From the NCBI GenBank assembly GCA_027021095.1, contig JALUUZ010000119.1, positions 1-14,732 of the forward strand: DNA of 14,732 nt, given 5' to 3'. The first letter of the stretch is position 1; every line of letters starts with the position of its first letter. Positions 1 to 7,198 of the stretch are shown here, in pieces. Position numbers and translations under genes: made by a program. The notes beneath the pieces are model-generated. The model worked only from the letters and a program-made list of their open reading frames with translations. It was not told the DNA's origin and ran no database searches. The DNA is from Gammaproteobacteria bacterium (GTDB lineage Bacteria; Pseudomonadota; Gammaproteobacteria; SZUA-21).

Positions 1-105
1 GCCACAGCGGCACAAAAACGCTCTCATTGCGTCAACGCCACCCCATCCGAAGGCCCGGATCAGGCTCAGACCTTAAACATTGGTGAAAATCCGTTTGATG
101 GCTGA

Positions 106-127
106 GGTGGTGAGAAATGCGGGCTAG
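106..127 (+). repeat. End fragment of the dispersed inverted-repeat family (copy 1)
   Basis: This 22-bp stretch carries the conserved end motif GAGAAATGCGGGCTAG preceded by GGTGGT. It differs at one base from 7033-7054 and closely matches 4485-4506 and, less exactly, 12671-12692. The minus-strand TAG stop codon of the RDD gene (complement of CTA at 124-126) lies inside the motif. Positions 1-105 to its left show no other recognisable element copy and no gene I can support. Confidence 0.6.
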
Positions 128-591
128 CGGTGCAACGGGGGCACATGGGCTTTCTCGACCAGGACCAGGCGTGTCTTGCTCAGCCTGTCGTAGAGTGCAC
201 GCCGCTGGCGATCGACGATTGCCCACAGCAGGCCGATTCCTGGTGTAAGCAGGATAAAGAAAACTCTGGCCAAGGCCTGCGACCAGCGGATTGGTTGGTC
301 ACTGGTATCGACGACGCGAATCCGCCAGGCACGCATACCAAGCGTCTGGCCGCCATGCACCCAGAACCAGGCGAGGAAACCACCGCCGGCGAGGACAAAA
401 TAGAGCCGGAAAAAGAACAGCGGCACGGCCGAGAGCGCCTTGTAATCGCCTTGACCTGTAGTCAATTTGAGGACCAGGGTCGCCAGTACCGACGCAACCA
501 GCAGTACGCAGAGCAGCAGGATGCTGTCGTAGAAAATGCCGCCAAGCCTGCGTCCGAAGCCTGCCGCCGGGAATGCTGTTTCAGTGTTCAT
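124..591 (-). CDS. RDD family integral membrane protein
   Basis: A 155-residue protein of the RDD family, small inner-membrane proteins of poorly defined role (some members have been linked to ion transport). Visible features: Arg14-Arg15 followed by Asp22 in the first hydrophobic segment (about 17-41), further membrane segments at about 54-79 and 106-126, the loop motif GQTLGMRAWRIRV (81-93) typical of the family, and a C-terminal DRQRRALYDRLSKT stretch (127-140). The length is normal for a three-helix RDD protein. The ATG at 589-591 is the natural start; no strong ribosome binding site precedes it. It is transcribed alone, divergently from pcnB, from a good sigma-70 promoter at 656-684. Its stop codon lies inside a dispersed repeat end, so the last residues (about HVPPLHR) may be shaped by the repeat. 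The family call is firm; substrate or function is unknown. Confidence 0.85.
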   Translation of the reverse strand: MNTETAFPAAGFGRRLGGIFYDSILLLCVLLVASVLATLVLKLTTGQGDYKALSAVPLFFFRLYFVLAGGGFLAWFWVHGGQTLGMRAWRIRVVDTSDQPIRWSQALARVFFILLTPGIGLLWAIVDRQRRALYDRLSKTRLVLVEKAHVPPLHR

Positions 592-655
592 CGTGGTGCC
601 AGCTGTGTGGGCTGGAGCGCAAAAGGCGCCAGTCTGTGTTTTTTAAGATCAGCGC

Positions 656-684
656 ATTATAGTGAGCCTTCGGAGGTTGTGCAA
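656..684 (-). promoter_or_regulatory. Sigma-70 promoter for the RDD gene
   Basis: On the minus strand TTGCAC (684-679) is separated by exactly 17 bp from a perfect TATAAT (661-656). Transcription should begin near 649, giving a leader of about 58 nt before the ATG at 591. Seen in sequence; activity is inferred. Confidence 0.65.
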
Positions 685-705
685 ACTATCAGCGGTTGGT
701 CCGAC

Positions 706-733
706 TTTCCCGCCATGGTTTATAGCGGGACGG
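706..733 (+). repeat. Degenerate copy of the dispersed repeat (copy 2)
   Basis: 22 of 28 positions match the start of the repeat copy at 4379-4406 (TTTCTCACCACCG, then TAGCGAGACGG). Here it also has a local palindrome, CCCGC...GCGGG (709-713 with 725-729). It lies in the 592-865 gap between the divergent RDD and pcnB genes. That gap otherwise holds only the two promoters. Confidence 0.35.
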
Positions 734-818
734 CTAAGTGGCAGGCCCTTGTTCCAGTGCAGCAGCGCAGTGGTACGAAATACAGACCAGGATTGCTGCT
801 GAACAGGCAGTGATGCAG

Positions 819-824
819 TATAAT
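819..824 (+). promoter_or_regulatory. Probable -10 box of the pcnB-folK-panBC promoter
   Basis: A perfect TATAAT lies at 819-824, with the expected transcription start near 831. The -35 region is poor: CTGCTG at the 17-bp spacing, or TTGCTG 20 bp away. An in-frame TAA (821-823) overlaps the box, so the pcnB reading frame opens only at the transcription start. This supports a short leader and an unusual start codon for pcnB. Confidence 0.5.
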
Positions 825-865
825 GCTGCTTAGGGACAACTGGTAATTCGGCACGGGGACAGCTT

Positions 866-2134
866 ATCAACCAGGTAAAAATATATAATCGGTCGGAACA
901 CAGCCTGTCGCGCAGTTTTATCGGCGACAATGCGTTGCGGGTATTGTATCGTCTCAGGGCCAAGGGGTATGACAGTTATCTTGTCGGTGGTAGTGTGCGT
1001 GATATTCTGCTGGGTAAAGAACCGAAGGATTTCGATATCGCGACCAATGCCAGGCCGGAGCAGATCTGCGCATTATTCCACCGGTGCCGGTTGATTGGCA
1101 GGAGATTCCGGCTGGCACACATCTATTTTGGCAGAGAAGCGATCGAGGTGGTGACTTTTCGTGGTGCTGACAGTGGTACGCAGCAGGAGCATGTGACCGA
1201 AAGTGGCCGCATATTGAGCGACAACGTGTTCGGTAACATCGAGGAGGATGCGTTACGCCGCGATTTTACCGTCAACGCTTTATATTATAACATCGAGGAT
1301 TTTTCGATCGTCGACTACACCGATGGGATGACGGACCTGCGTGCCGGGGTGCTGCGCCTGATCGGTGATCCCGAGACCCGTTATCGCGAAGATCCGGTGC
1401 GGATGCTGCGTGCGGTCAGGTTGGCGACCAAACTTGATTTTATCATCGACAAAGCCTCGGCAGAGGCGATCGAAACTCTGGGTGACCTGCTGCAGGATAT
1501 TTCGGCATCGCGGTTGTTCGAAGAGGTCAGAAAACTCTTTTTGTCCGGTGCAGCCGCAGCAACCTGCCAGGCACTGCGGGAGTACGGGCTGTTTCAGTAC
1601 CTGTTTCCGGAGACCTGCAAGGCCATCGCACATTCCAATGCCTCGTCCGACTGGCTGCTGATCGAAAAGGCCATGTATAATACCGACGAGCGGATTCGTG
1701 AAGACAAGCCGGTGACCCCGGCGTTTTTGCTGGCGGTGTTGTTGTGGCCGGCAGTCAAGGAGTTGGTTACACAGCGGCGTTTCAGCCGGGTGCCGCCGGC
1801 ACAGGCGCTGGACCAGGCTGGTGCGGTGGTGGCCGGAGAGCAGAGCCAGGTGATTTCCATTCCTAAACGCTTCAGCCATCCGATGCGTGAGATCTGGCGG
1901 ATGCAACCCCGTTTCGACCAGACCGGTAAAAAAAGCGCAGAGCGATTGATGCACCATCCGCGGTTTCGGGCGGCCTATGATTTTCTGTTGTTACGCTCCG
2001 AAGTTGGTGAGGTGGACCCGGAACTGGTGCAGTGGTGGACTGCAGCGCAGCTTGGTAACGAGGAACTGCAGCGTAAACGTGCCGCGTCGGCGCGGCGCCG
2101 CAGGGGTAGAAAAAGGCATCGTGGCACGCACTGA
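866..2134 (+). CDS. pcnB: Poly(A) polymerase I (likely non-AUG start)
   Basis: PcnB adds 3' poly(A) tails to RNA and so promotes decay by exonucleases. Class II nucleotidyltransferase features are clear: LVGGSVRD (about 980-1003), KDFD (about 1024-1035), CRLIGRRFRLAHIYFG, the FGNIEEDALRRDFTVNALYYN block (about 1230-1290), and YREDPVRMLRAVRLATKLDF (about 1384-1440). The C-terminus is very basic (KRAASARRRRGRKRHRG), as in other gammaproteobacterial PcnB. The first ATG/GTG/TTG in frame is TTG at 935, but the family motif RSEHSLSR is read in frame at 890-913, upstream of it, and a stop at 821 closes the frame. The real start must therefore be a near-cognate codon: ATC at 866 (GGGGA at 855-859, 6-nt spacing) or ATA at 881 (AGGT at 873-876). 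I chose 866, giving 422 aa; TTG 935 would give 399 aa. E. coli pcnB is known to start at AUU. Its 3' end overlaps folK by 14 bp. Confidence 0.93.
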   Translation: MNQVKIYNRSEHSLSRSFIGDNALRVLYRLRAKGYDSYLVGGSVRDILLGKEPKDFDIATNARPEQICALFHRCRLIGRRFRLAHIYFGREAIEVVTFRGADSGTQQEHVTESGRILSDNVFGNIEEDALRRDFTVNALYYNIEDFSIVDYTDGMTDLRAGVLRLIGDPETRYREDPVRMLRAVRLATKLDFIIDKASAEAIETLGDLLQDISASRLFEEVRKLFLSGAAAATCQALREYGLFQYLFPETCKAIAHSNASSDWLLIEKAMYNTDERIREDKPVTPAFLLAVLLWPAVKELVTQRRFSRVPPAQALDQAGAVVAGEQSQVISIPKRFSHPMREIWRMQPRFDQTGKKSAERLMHHPRFRAAYDFLLLRSEVGEVDPELVQWWTAAQLGNEELQRKRAASARRRRGRKRHRGTH

Positions 2135-2627
2135 GACTGCCTTTATCGGCATCGGCAGCAATCTCGACGACCCGGTGCAGCAGGTAAGAATGGCGGTCGG
2201 CGCGATAAGCCGGCTGTCCGGGTGCAGTGTCAGACGGTGCTCGAGCCTGTACCGTACCCGTCCCTGGGGCCTGGAAAACCAGCCGGCATTTATCAATGCC
2301 GTCGTCAAGCTGGAGACCAGGCTGACAGCGCTGCAGTTGCTCGAAGTGTTGCAGGCGCTCGAGACCCGGCAGGGGCGCCGGCGCGACGGTCTGCGCTGGG
2401 GCCCGCGGCGGCTGGATCTCGATATATTGTTGTACGGTCAATCGAGGATCGCGATGGAGGCACTGGAGATTCCGCACCGGCATCTGCACCAGCGAGCATT
2501 CGTGTTGCTGCCGCTGCAGGAAATCGACGCCCGGCTGCCCGTGCCGGGAATGGGAACGGTGAGTGAGCTGGTGTCCCGGTTGGACTATGACCCGGATGAA
2601 ATAGAAATGTTAACCCTGGTGGTATAG
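2121..2627 (+). CDS. folK: 2-amino-4-hydroxy-6-hydroxymethyldihydropteridine pyrophosphokinase
   Basis: FolK transfers pyrophosphate from ATP to 6-hydroxymethyl-7,8-dihydropterin in folate synthesis. The 168-residue protein has the family's landmarks: the N-terminal AFIGIGSNLDD (7-17), YRTRPWG.ENQPAFINAV (44-61), the metal-binding RWGPRRLDLDILLYG (92-106, Asp99 and Asp101), and PHRHLHQRAFVLLPL (118-132). The GTG at 2121 is chosen because it precedes these motifs with normal spacing and has a modest AAAAGG upstream. The frame is open further upstream (ATG 1977), but that would lie deep in pcnB and encode non-homologous sequence. It overlaps pcnB by 14 bp and ends 6 bp before panB, so it is translationally linked to both. 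The pcnB-folK-panB-panC order is standard in gammaproteobacteria. Confidence 0.95.
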   Translation: MARTETAFIGIGSNLDDPVQQVRMAVGAISRLSGCSVRRCSSLYRTRPWGLENQPAFINAVVKLETRLTALQLLEVLQALETRQGRRRDGLRWGPRRLDLDILLYGQSRIAMEALEIPHRHLHQRAFVLLPLQEIDARLPVPGMGTVSELVSRLDYDPDEIEMLTLVV

Positions 2628-2633
2628 GCGGCG

Positions 2634-3461
2634 ATGGCTGGTTATTCTGATACTTCTGCGACGCAAAGCAAGGTTACCCTGAGAACGTTTATCGACTACA
2701 AGGAACGGGGAGACAAGTTTGCGGTGCTGACGGCTTACGACGCCAGCTTTGCGAAACTGGTCGAGCAGGCGGGAGTGGAGCTGATCCTGGTGGGTGATTC
2801 GCTTGGCATGGTGATCCAGGGACATGATACCACGATTCCTGTCAGTATGGATCACATGGTTTATCACACGCGTTGTGTCAGCCGGGCCTGTGAGCGGGCG
2901 ATGGTGATGGCCGACATGCCGTTTATGTCCTATGCCAATGCCGCCGAGGCTGTGCGCAACGCGGCGCGCCTGCTGCAGGACGGCGGAGCGCAGTGTGTAA
3001 AGCTTGAAGGCGGTGCGCAGCAGGTGGATGTCGTCAAGGCGATCGCAGAACAGGGGATCCCCGTTTGTGCGCACCTGGGACTGCGGCCGCAGTCTGTGCA
3101 CAAGCTTGGCGGCTTCAGGGTACAAGGCAGGGATGCACAGGCCGCTGAACAGATGCTGCGGGATGCGCAGTCATTGCAGCAGGCCGGGGCCGACCTGCTG
3201 CTGCTCGAGTGTGTGCCTGTGCAACTGGCGCAGCGGCTCTGCGAACAGGTGCAGATCCCTGTGATCGGTATTGGTGCGGGGCCGGATACGGATGCGCAGG
3301 TGTTGGTGTTGCAGGATATCCTTGGTATTACCCATGGTAAAGTACCAAGGTTCAGCAAGAATTTTATGGCCGGTGCCGAGTCGATCGGGCAGGCTGTGGA
3401 ACGTTTCGTCGCCGCGGTACGAAACGGGGAGTTTCCTGCCCCGGAGCATACATTTACTTAG
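2634..3461 (+). CDS. panB: 3-methyl-2-oxobutanoate hydroxymethyltransferase
   Basis: PanB makes ketopantoate from 2-oxoisovalerate and 5,10-methylenetetrahydrofolate, the first committed step to pantothenate and CoA. The 275-residue TIM-barrel protein shows VGDSLGM (53-59, metal-ligand Asp55), ADMPFMSY (93-100, Asp94), VKLEGG (122-127, Glu125), HLGLRPQSVHKLGG (147-160) and LLLECVP (189-195, Glu192). These correspond to Asp45, Asp84, Glu114 and Glu181 of the E. coli enzyme with a constant offset of 10 to 11. Its length is slightly above the usual 264 because of about 10 extra N-terminal residues before VTLRTF. ATG 2634 lies 6 bp after folK; a shorter start is not obvious. panC follows 65 bp later in the same operon. 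Confidence 0.97.
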   Translation: MAGYSDTSATQSKVTLRTFIDYKERGDKFAVLTAYDASFAKLVEQAGVELILVGDSLGMVIQGHDTTIPVSMDHMVYHTRCVSRACERAMVMADMPFMSYANAAEAVRNAARLLQDGGAQCVKLEGGAQQVDVVKAIAEQGIPVCAHLGLRPQSVHKLGGFRVQGRDAQAAEQMLRDAQSLQQAGADLLLLECVPVQLAQRLCEQVQIPVIGIGAGPDTDAQVLVLQDILGITHGKVPRFSKNFMAGAESIGQAVERFVAAVRNGEFPAPEHTFT

Positions 3462-3526
3462 TCCTGGATGATTCAGAGGCTGTTTGAACTCTCAACCCCG
3501 GAACTGCCGGATGGAATGGCTGGACC

Positions 3527-4372
3527 ATGATCATTATCGATAACAACAGCGCGTTGCTGCAACTGGCTGAAGAGTTGCGGGACAAAAAGGTCGCGTTCGT
3601 GCCGACGATGGGTAATCTGCATGCGGGGCACCTCTCCTTGGTCGACGTCGCCAAAGCGCATGCACAGGTGGTCATCGTCAGTATCTTTGTCAACCCGATT
3701 CAGTTTGGTGAAAACGAGGACTTCGACCAGTACCCCAGGACACTGGGGGCTGACAGCTATGCGTTGTGCAATAAAAATGTCGACTACCTTTATACGCCGG
3801 CGCAGCACGACCTGTTTCCTTCCACGACCGATGCGGTCAAGGTTTCACTGCCGGGGCTGGCGTCGATCCTGTGTGGTGAATTCCGTCCCGGCCATTTCGA
3901 TGGTGTCAGTACGATCCTGCTGAAACTGTTCAACCTGGTCAAGCCGGATATCGTCGTGATGGGGGAGAAGGACTACCAGCAGTTGATCCTGGTACGGGCG
4001 ATGATCAAAGAGCTGTTTCTTCCAGTACAGCTGGTCTCGGCACCGACGGTAAGAGAAAAAGACGGCCTGGCCATGAGCAGCCGCAACCGCTATTTGAACG
4101 CGGCCGAGCGTGTCGTAGCGCCGGAACTCTACCGGGTTTTGCTGCATGTGCGCGAACAGGTCAATGAGGGGGAGGTGAGTTATCGACGCTTGGAAGAACG
4201 TGCCATGTATGAACTGAGTGAGTCCGGGTTCCGGCCGGAATATGTCAGTCTGCGCAATTCCCACACTTTGGCTGTTGCTGATAAACATGAAAAAGATCTG
4301 GTAGTCCTTGCTGCGGCCTGGCTCGGGGAAACCCGGTTGATCGACAATGTGATTTTTACCAAGGGGCATTAG
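3527..4372 (+). CDS. panC: Pantothenate synthetase (pantoate-beta-alanine ligase)
   Basis: PanC condenses pantoate with beta-alanine using ATP, via pantoyl-adenylate, to give pantothenate. The 281-residue protein has the expected FVPTMGNLHAGHLSLV (24-39, nucleotidyl-transfer His32 and His35), VSIFVNPIQFG.NEDFDQYPR (51-71), GEFRPGHFDGV (117-127), MGEKDYQQ (145-152) and the KMSKS-like LAMSSRNRYL (181-190). Full length, ATG start; the Shine-Dalgarno is weak (CTGGA just upstream), consistent with operon translation after panB. Its TAG stop (4370-4372) is the first part of a dispersed repeat end that continues as AGCCTGCCTTTCTCACC, so the terminal codons may come from the repeat. beta-alanine is supplied by PanD, encoded 2.8 kb downstream. 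Confidence 0.97.
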   Translation: MIIIDNNSALLQLAEELRDKKVAFVPTMGNLHAGHLSLVDVAKAHAQVVIVSIFVNPIQFGENEDFDQYPRTLGADSYALCNKNVDYLYTPAQHDLFPSTTDAVKVSLPGLASILCGEFRPGHFDGVSTILLKLFNLVKPDIVVMGEKDYQQLILVRAMIKELFLPVQLVSAPTVREKDGLAMSSRNRYLNAAERVVAPELYRVLLHVREQVNEGEVSYRRLEERAMYELSESGFRPEYVSLRNSHTLAVADKHEKDLVVLAAAWLGETRLIDNVIFTKGH

Positions 4373-4506
4373 CCTGCCTTTCTCACCACCGTTTGTAGCG
4401 AGACGGAACAAGGGTGCGGCATGGGTGGCTTTCGCGACCGAGGAGCGCGCAGGCAGGTAGGGTGCGTTGTACGCACCGTAGAAGGGTGGTGAGCAATGCG
4501 GGCCAG
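4370..4506 (+). repeat. Dispersed inverted-repeat element (copy 3), directly after panC
   Basis: A 137-bp non-coding element. Its left end (4370-4390, AGCCTGCCTTTCTCACCACC) is an imperfect inverse of its right end at 4485-4506 (GGTGGTGAGCAATGCGGG). The left 108 bp match the reverse complement of 6949-7054 at roughly 90 percent, including the CGAGACGG, GGTGGCTTTCGCGACC and palindrome segments. The palindrome GGTGCGTTGTACGCACC (4461-4477) forms a 7-bp stem with a TGT loop. No open frame makes sense, so this looks like a MITE- or REP-like unit. The rest of the panC-PEGA gap holds a promoter candidate at 4528-4556 and copy 4 (4568-4628). Confidence 0.75.
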
Positions 4507-4527
4507 CCTCCCTGTCTTAAAAAGGGG

Positions 4528-4556
4528 CTGAAATCCGCGGGCTTATCGATTACACT
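4528..4556 (+). promoter_or_regulatory. Candidate sigma-70 promoter for the PEGA gene
   Basis: CTGAAA (4528-4533, four of six consensus bases) is 17 bp from TACACT (4551-4556). This would place the start near 4563, about 120 nt before the ATG at 4683, with repeat copy 4 inside the leader. Moderate match only. Confidence 0.3.
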
Positions 4557-4567
4557 AGTAGGTGCCT

Positions 4568-4628
4568 TTAACCCACATTTCTCACCACCGTTCGTCGCGA
4601 GACAAGGGTAACAAGAAAGGCGGGTTAA
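4568..4628 (+). repeat. Short 61-bp inverted-repeat element (copy 4)
   Basis: The ends TTAACCCACATTTCT (4568-4582) and AGAAAGGCGGGTTAA (4614-4628) are inverted repeats with two mismatches. Between them is CACCACCGTTCGTCGCGAGACAAGG, matching the left end of copies 3 and 5. It appears to be an internally deleted member of the family lacking the GTACGC palindrome. Confidence 0.65.
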
Positions 4629-4682
4629 CCAGCTTGAGCAGTTACACTCGGGACCTGCAGGCGGTCCCAGGATCAAGGCGGC

Positions 4683-6845
4683 ATGAAGAGAAGACAACGT
4701 GAGCAACGCATAAGCGATTTTGACCTGGACCTGGACGATGACCTGATGTTGTCACGCCCGGGACAGCGGCCGCGTGCGCCGAAAAAATCAGGACGTCGTG
4801 ATCCTCACTGGAATCGCCGTGTCGGAAGGCCCAAACGTTCAGGAGACAACAGCCTCGCTTATGGGTTTCTGATCTTTTTGCTGCTGGCCGGCGGAATTTA
4901 TGCATGGACCCAGTTGGGCGGGACCGATGGCAGCCGAAACCGCGATCCAGGCCGGCCGGGCACCCACAGCCCGGCGGTAAAAGGGCCTGGCACGCTGCAG
5001 CTTACCAGTACGCCCGCAGCAGCAAAGATCTACCTGGACGACAAATACGTGGGCGACACCCCGCAGACTTTCGACAAACTACAGCCTGGTCAGTATGCGT
5101 TACGTCTGGAGTTGCCTGGGTATCAGCCGTGGACAGACAATGTGACGGTGAAAGGGGGTACTGCCAGCACGGTGGATGCGAAGTTGAAGGCGGCTTATTA
5201 TCGTTTGCGGATCAAGACCAATGTGCGCAAGGCGAAGATCAAGCTGTTGGATACGCACAGGCGCTTTAAGCAGGGCATGCTGTTGAAGCCGGGTAGATAC
5301 CGGGTCCAGGTTACTGCACCTGGCTATATCAAGGCGACGCACGAAGTGACGATCCGTGATCAGGACCTGGTCAGGACGGTCAAGCTGGCCAAGGCCAAGG
5401 TGTTTTATAAGGTCAGAATAAAGCTCGATCCACCCCAGGCCGCACCGCTGGCGCGGATCAGGATATTGGATTGGCCCAAGCCTTACAAGCGCGACGGGAT
5501 ACGCCTGTCGGAAGGCAGTTATACGGTAGAAGTCAAGGCAGAGGGATATAAGACCAAGCGCCATTCGTTTGAGGTTGGCAAGAGTAAAAAAACGGTCAGG
5601 GTCAAGTTGATTTCCCCCGGTGTCAAATTGACCGTCAACACGGTTCCCAAGTCAGCGGAAGTCAAGATACTGAATTACAAAGAGTCGTATATCCCGGGAA
5701 TGTTGATGCCGCCGGGTAAGTACCAGGTGCAGGTCAGTGCGCCTGGATACCAGACCAGCAAAAAATGGATCAAGCTCGTCAAATCCGGCAGCTTTAAGTT
5801 CAGCTTGAAAGAAGCCAGGTTTTCGCTCAAGGTGGCGACCACGCCGAAGAATGCAACCGTGAAAATAGTCGAGCCGAAAAATACCGATTACAAAAAAGGG
5901 AAGAAGCTGAAACCGGGACGTTATCGTATTGCGGTTTCCGCTTCAGGGTTCGAGACCCAGCATAAGTGGGTGGAGATCAAGGACAGGGATGCCAGGTTGA
6001 GCGTCAGCCTGAAGAAGCAGGGTTATGCGCTGAAACTGCGAACCGTGCCGAAGAATGCAAAGATCGTTTTCAGCAACAAGTCCATTCATTACAAGCCGGG
6101 CATCAAGCTGCACCCGGGAAAGTACCAGGTCACGGTCAGCGCGGACGGGTTCGATACGCAAAAACATGAAATCGAGATTACTGATAAACCGGTGGAAAAG
6201 AAAATCGCCCTGAAACCGAACAAGTTCCTGATCAGGTTGGCTGTCGACCCGTCGAATGCGAAAATCGAGATGTTGCAGCCAAAGATAGCTTACAAGAAGT
6301 GGCGCCGATACAAACCGGGTACCTACCGGTTGCGGATCTCTGCGCCGGGTTATCGGCCCAAGATCCAGGTGGTGACCTTGAAAGACAAGGATATAAAGCT
6401 GAAGCTCAAGCTTGGAGAGGACCTGGGGCGTTTGACGGTCAAGACTTCCCCGCCGGGGGCGAAGGTCATCATTATCGGTCACCCCGAGCCTTATTCGCCC
6501 GGCATCAACTTGTTACCGGGAAGCTACCGGCTGGAAATCTCTGCGCCGGGGTACAAGACGGTCACCAAGCCGATTATCATGACAGAGCAGGACCTGGCAC
6601 TGACTGTGAAACTGGAAAAACCGTTGTATGCGTTGACAGTCAATCCAACGCCGCAGGATGCGACGATCGAAATTGTCGATTACCCGCGAAAATACAAGCC
6701 GGGGATCAAGTTGCCGCCGGGCAATTACCTGATCAGGGCGTTAAAGGAGAATTTCAGACCGACATCACGCTGGGTTCGTATCAAGGACCGTAACGTGACG
6801 ATACACCTGAAGATGGATTCGCAGGCACCGGTGCTGACCAATTGA
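4683..6845 (+). CDS. Membrane-anchored protein with nine PEGA-type repeats
   Basis: A 720-residue protein. Residues 1-56 are very basic, with one acidic patch (DFDLDLDDD, 12-20). One membrane helix follows at about 58-75 (YGFLIFLLLAGGIYAW), and the rest should lie in the periplasm. From residue 103 on it is nine tandem repeats of about 64-70 residues. Each begins with a beta-strand such as LTVNTVPKSAEVKI, has a central PGxY motif (LKPGRYRVQVTAPGY, MPPGKYQVQVSAPGY, LLPGSYRLEISAPGY) and ends in xVxLKL. The first repeat is a canonical PEGA domain (TSTPAAAKIYLDDKYVGDTP...PGYQPW); later ones lose the target-loop consensus and are Lys-rich. PEGA domains resemble surface-layer carbohydrate- or protein-binding beta-sandwiches; no catalytic domain is present. 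ATG 4683 has AAGG upstream. Transcribed between panC and panD but probably not part of pantothenate synthesis. The family call is firm; the ligand is unknown. Confidence 0.85.
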   Translation: MKRRQREQRISDFDLDLDDDLMLSRPGQRPRAPKKSGRRDPHWNRRVGRPKRSGDNSLAYGFLIFLLLAGGIYAWTQLGGTDGSRNRDPGRPGTHSPAVKGPGTLQLTSTPAAAKIYLDDKYVGDTPQTFDKLQPGQYALRLELPGYQPWTDNVTVKGGTASTVDAKLKAAYYRLRIKTNVRKAKIKLLDTHRRFKQGMLLKPGRYRVQVTAPGYIKATHEVTIRDQDLVRTVKLAKAKVFYKVRIKLDPPQAAPLARIRILDWPKPYKRDGIRLSEGSYTVEVKAEGYKTKRHSFEVGKSKKTVRVKLISPGVKLTVNTVPKSAEVKILNYKESYIPGMLMPPGKYQVQVSAPGYQTSKKWIKLVKSGSFKFSLKEARFSLKVATTPKNATVKIVEPKNTDYKKGKKLKPGRYRIAVSASGFETQHKWVEIKDRDARLSVSLKKQGYALKLRTVPKNAKIVFSNKSIHYKPGIKLHPGKYQVTVSADGFDTQKHEIEITDKPVEKKIALKPNKFLIRLAVDPSNAKIEMLQPKIAYKKWRRYKPGTYRLRISAPGYRPKIQVVTLKDKDIKLKLKLGEDLGRLTVKTSPPGAKVIIIGHPEPYSPGINLLPGSYRLEISAPGYKTVTKPIIMTEQDLALTVKLEKPLYALTVNPTPQDATIEIVDYPRKYKPGIKLPPGNYLIRALKENFRPTSRWVRIKDRNVTIHLKMDSQAPVLTN

Positions 6846-6848
6846 AGC

Positions 6849-7054
6849 CTAGCGCGCATGATGCGATTCAAAACACCAGGAACTCGCGGGAGCATTCAGG
6901 CGGGGGTTGGCATTGTCATGACCTGTCAAAGTGCTTCATGCAGGATGTGGTGCGTACAATGCACTCTACCTTGCTTGCTCCTTGGTCGCGAAAGCCACCC
7001 AGGCCGCACCCTTGCTCCGTCTCGCTACGAACGGTGGCGAGAAATGCGGGCTAG
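6849..7054 (+). repeat. Full dispersed inverted-repeat element (copy 5) after the PEGA gene
   Basis: A 206-bp non-coding element that starts 4 bp after the PEGA stop codon. It is bounded by CTAGCGCGCAT (6849-6859) and ATGCGGGCTAG (7044-7054), an 11-bp inverted repeat with one mismatch. Its right half (6949-7054) is the reverse complement of copy 3. Its left half (6885-6959) matches the reverse complement of 8801-8875 at 64 of 75 positions. The palindrome (6949-6965) is in the middle. This is the longest copy, so copies 3 and 6 may be deletion derivatives. Confidence 0.75.
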
Positions 7055-7148
7055 TGGTTTTGTCTGCCCAATAAATACCCATCAGGAGTAAGTGTTTATT
7101 CGGCCAGGTGATTTTTTCCGTAATTCCTGTGCTTGATATTTTCGTTTC

Positions 7149-7157
7149 TGGTATAAT
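7149..7157 (+). promoter_or_regulatory. Extended -10 promoter of panD
   Basis: TGGTATAAT (7149-7157) is a perfect extended -10 element; the 17-bp-spaced -35 is poor (GTGCTT), as is usual for extended -10 promoters. Expected start near 7164, a 35-nt leader before panD. It lets panD be transcribed independently of panBC. Confidence 0.55.
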
Positions 7158-7198
7158 TATCCATTGTAATGAAACTTTTACCTGCAGAAAGTTGAACT

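Noticed and set aside
1..27. Minus-strand ATG at 27-25 followed by codons for MRAFLCRCG, possibly the start of a zinc-binding protein gene running off the left edge
   Set aside because: Only nine codons are visible; the Cys-x-Cys is suggestive but the ribosome binding site is weak, so it cannot be supported as a gene.
130..813. Long plus-strand open frame opposite the RDD gene
   Set aside because: It is the shadow of the RDD coding frame, with no family resemblance, and runs through the divergent promoter region.
1280..1957. 225-codon minus-strand open frame inside pcnB
   Set aside because: Antisense shadow of a strongly conserved gene in a GC-rich region; His/Gln/Arg-rich translation resembles no protein family.
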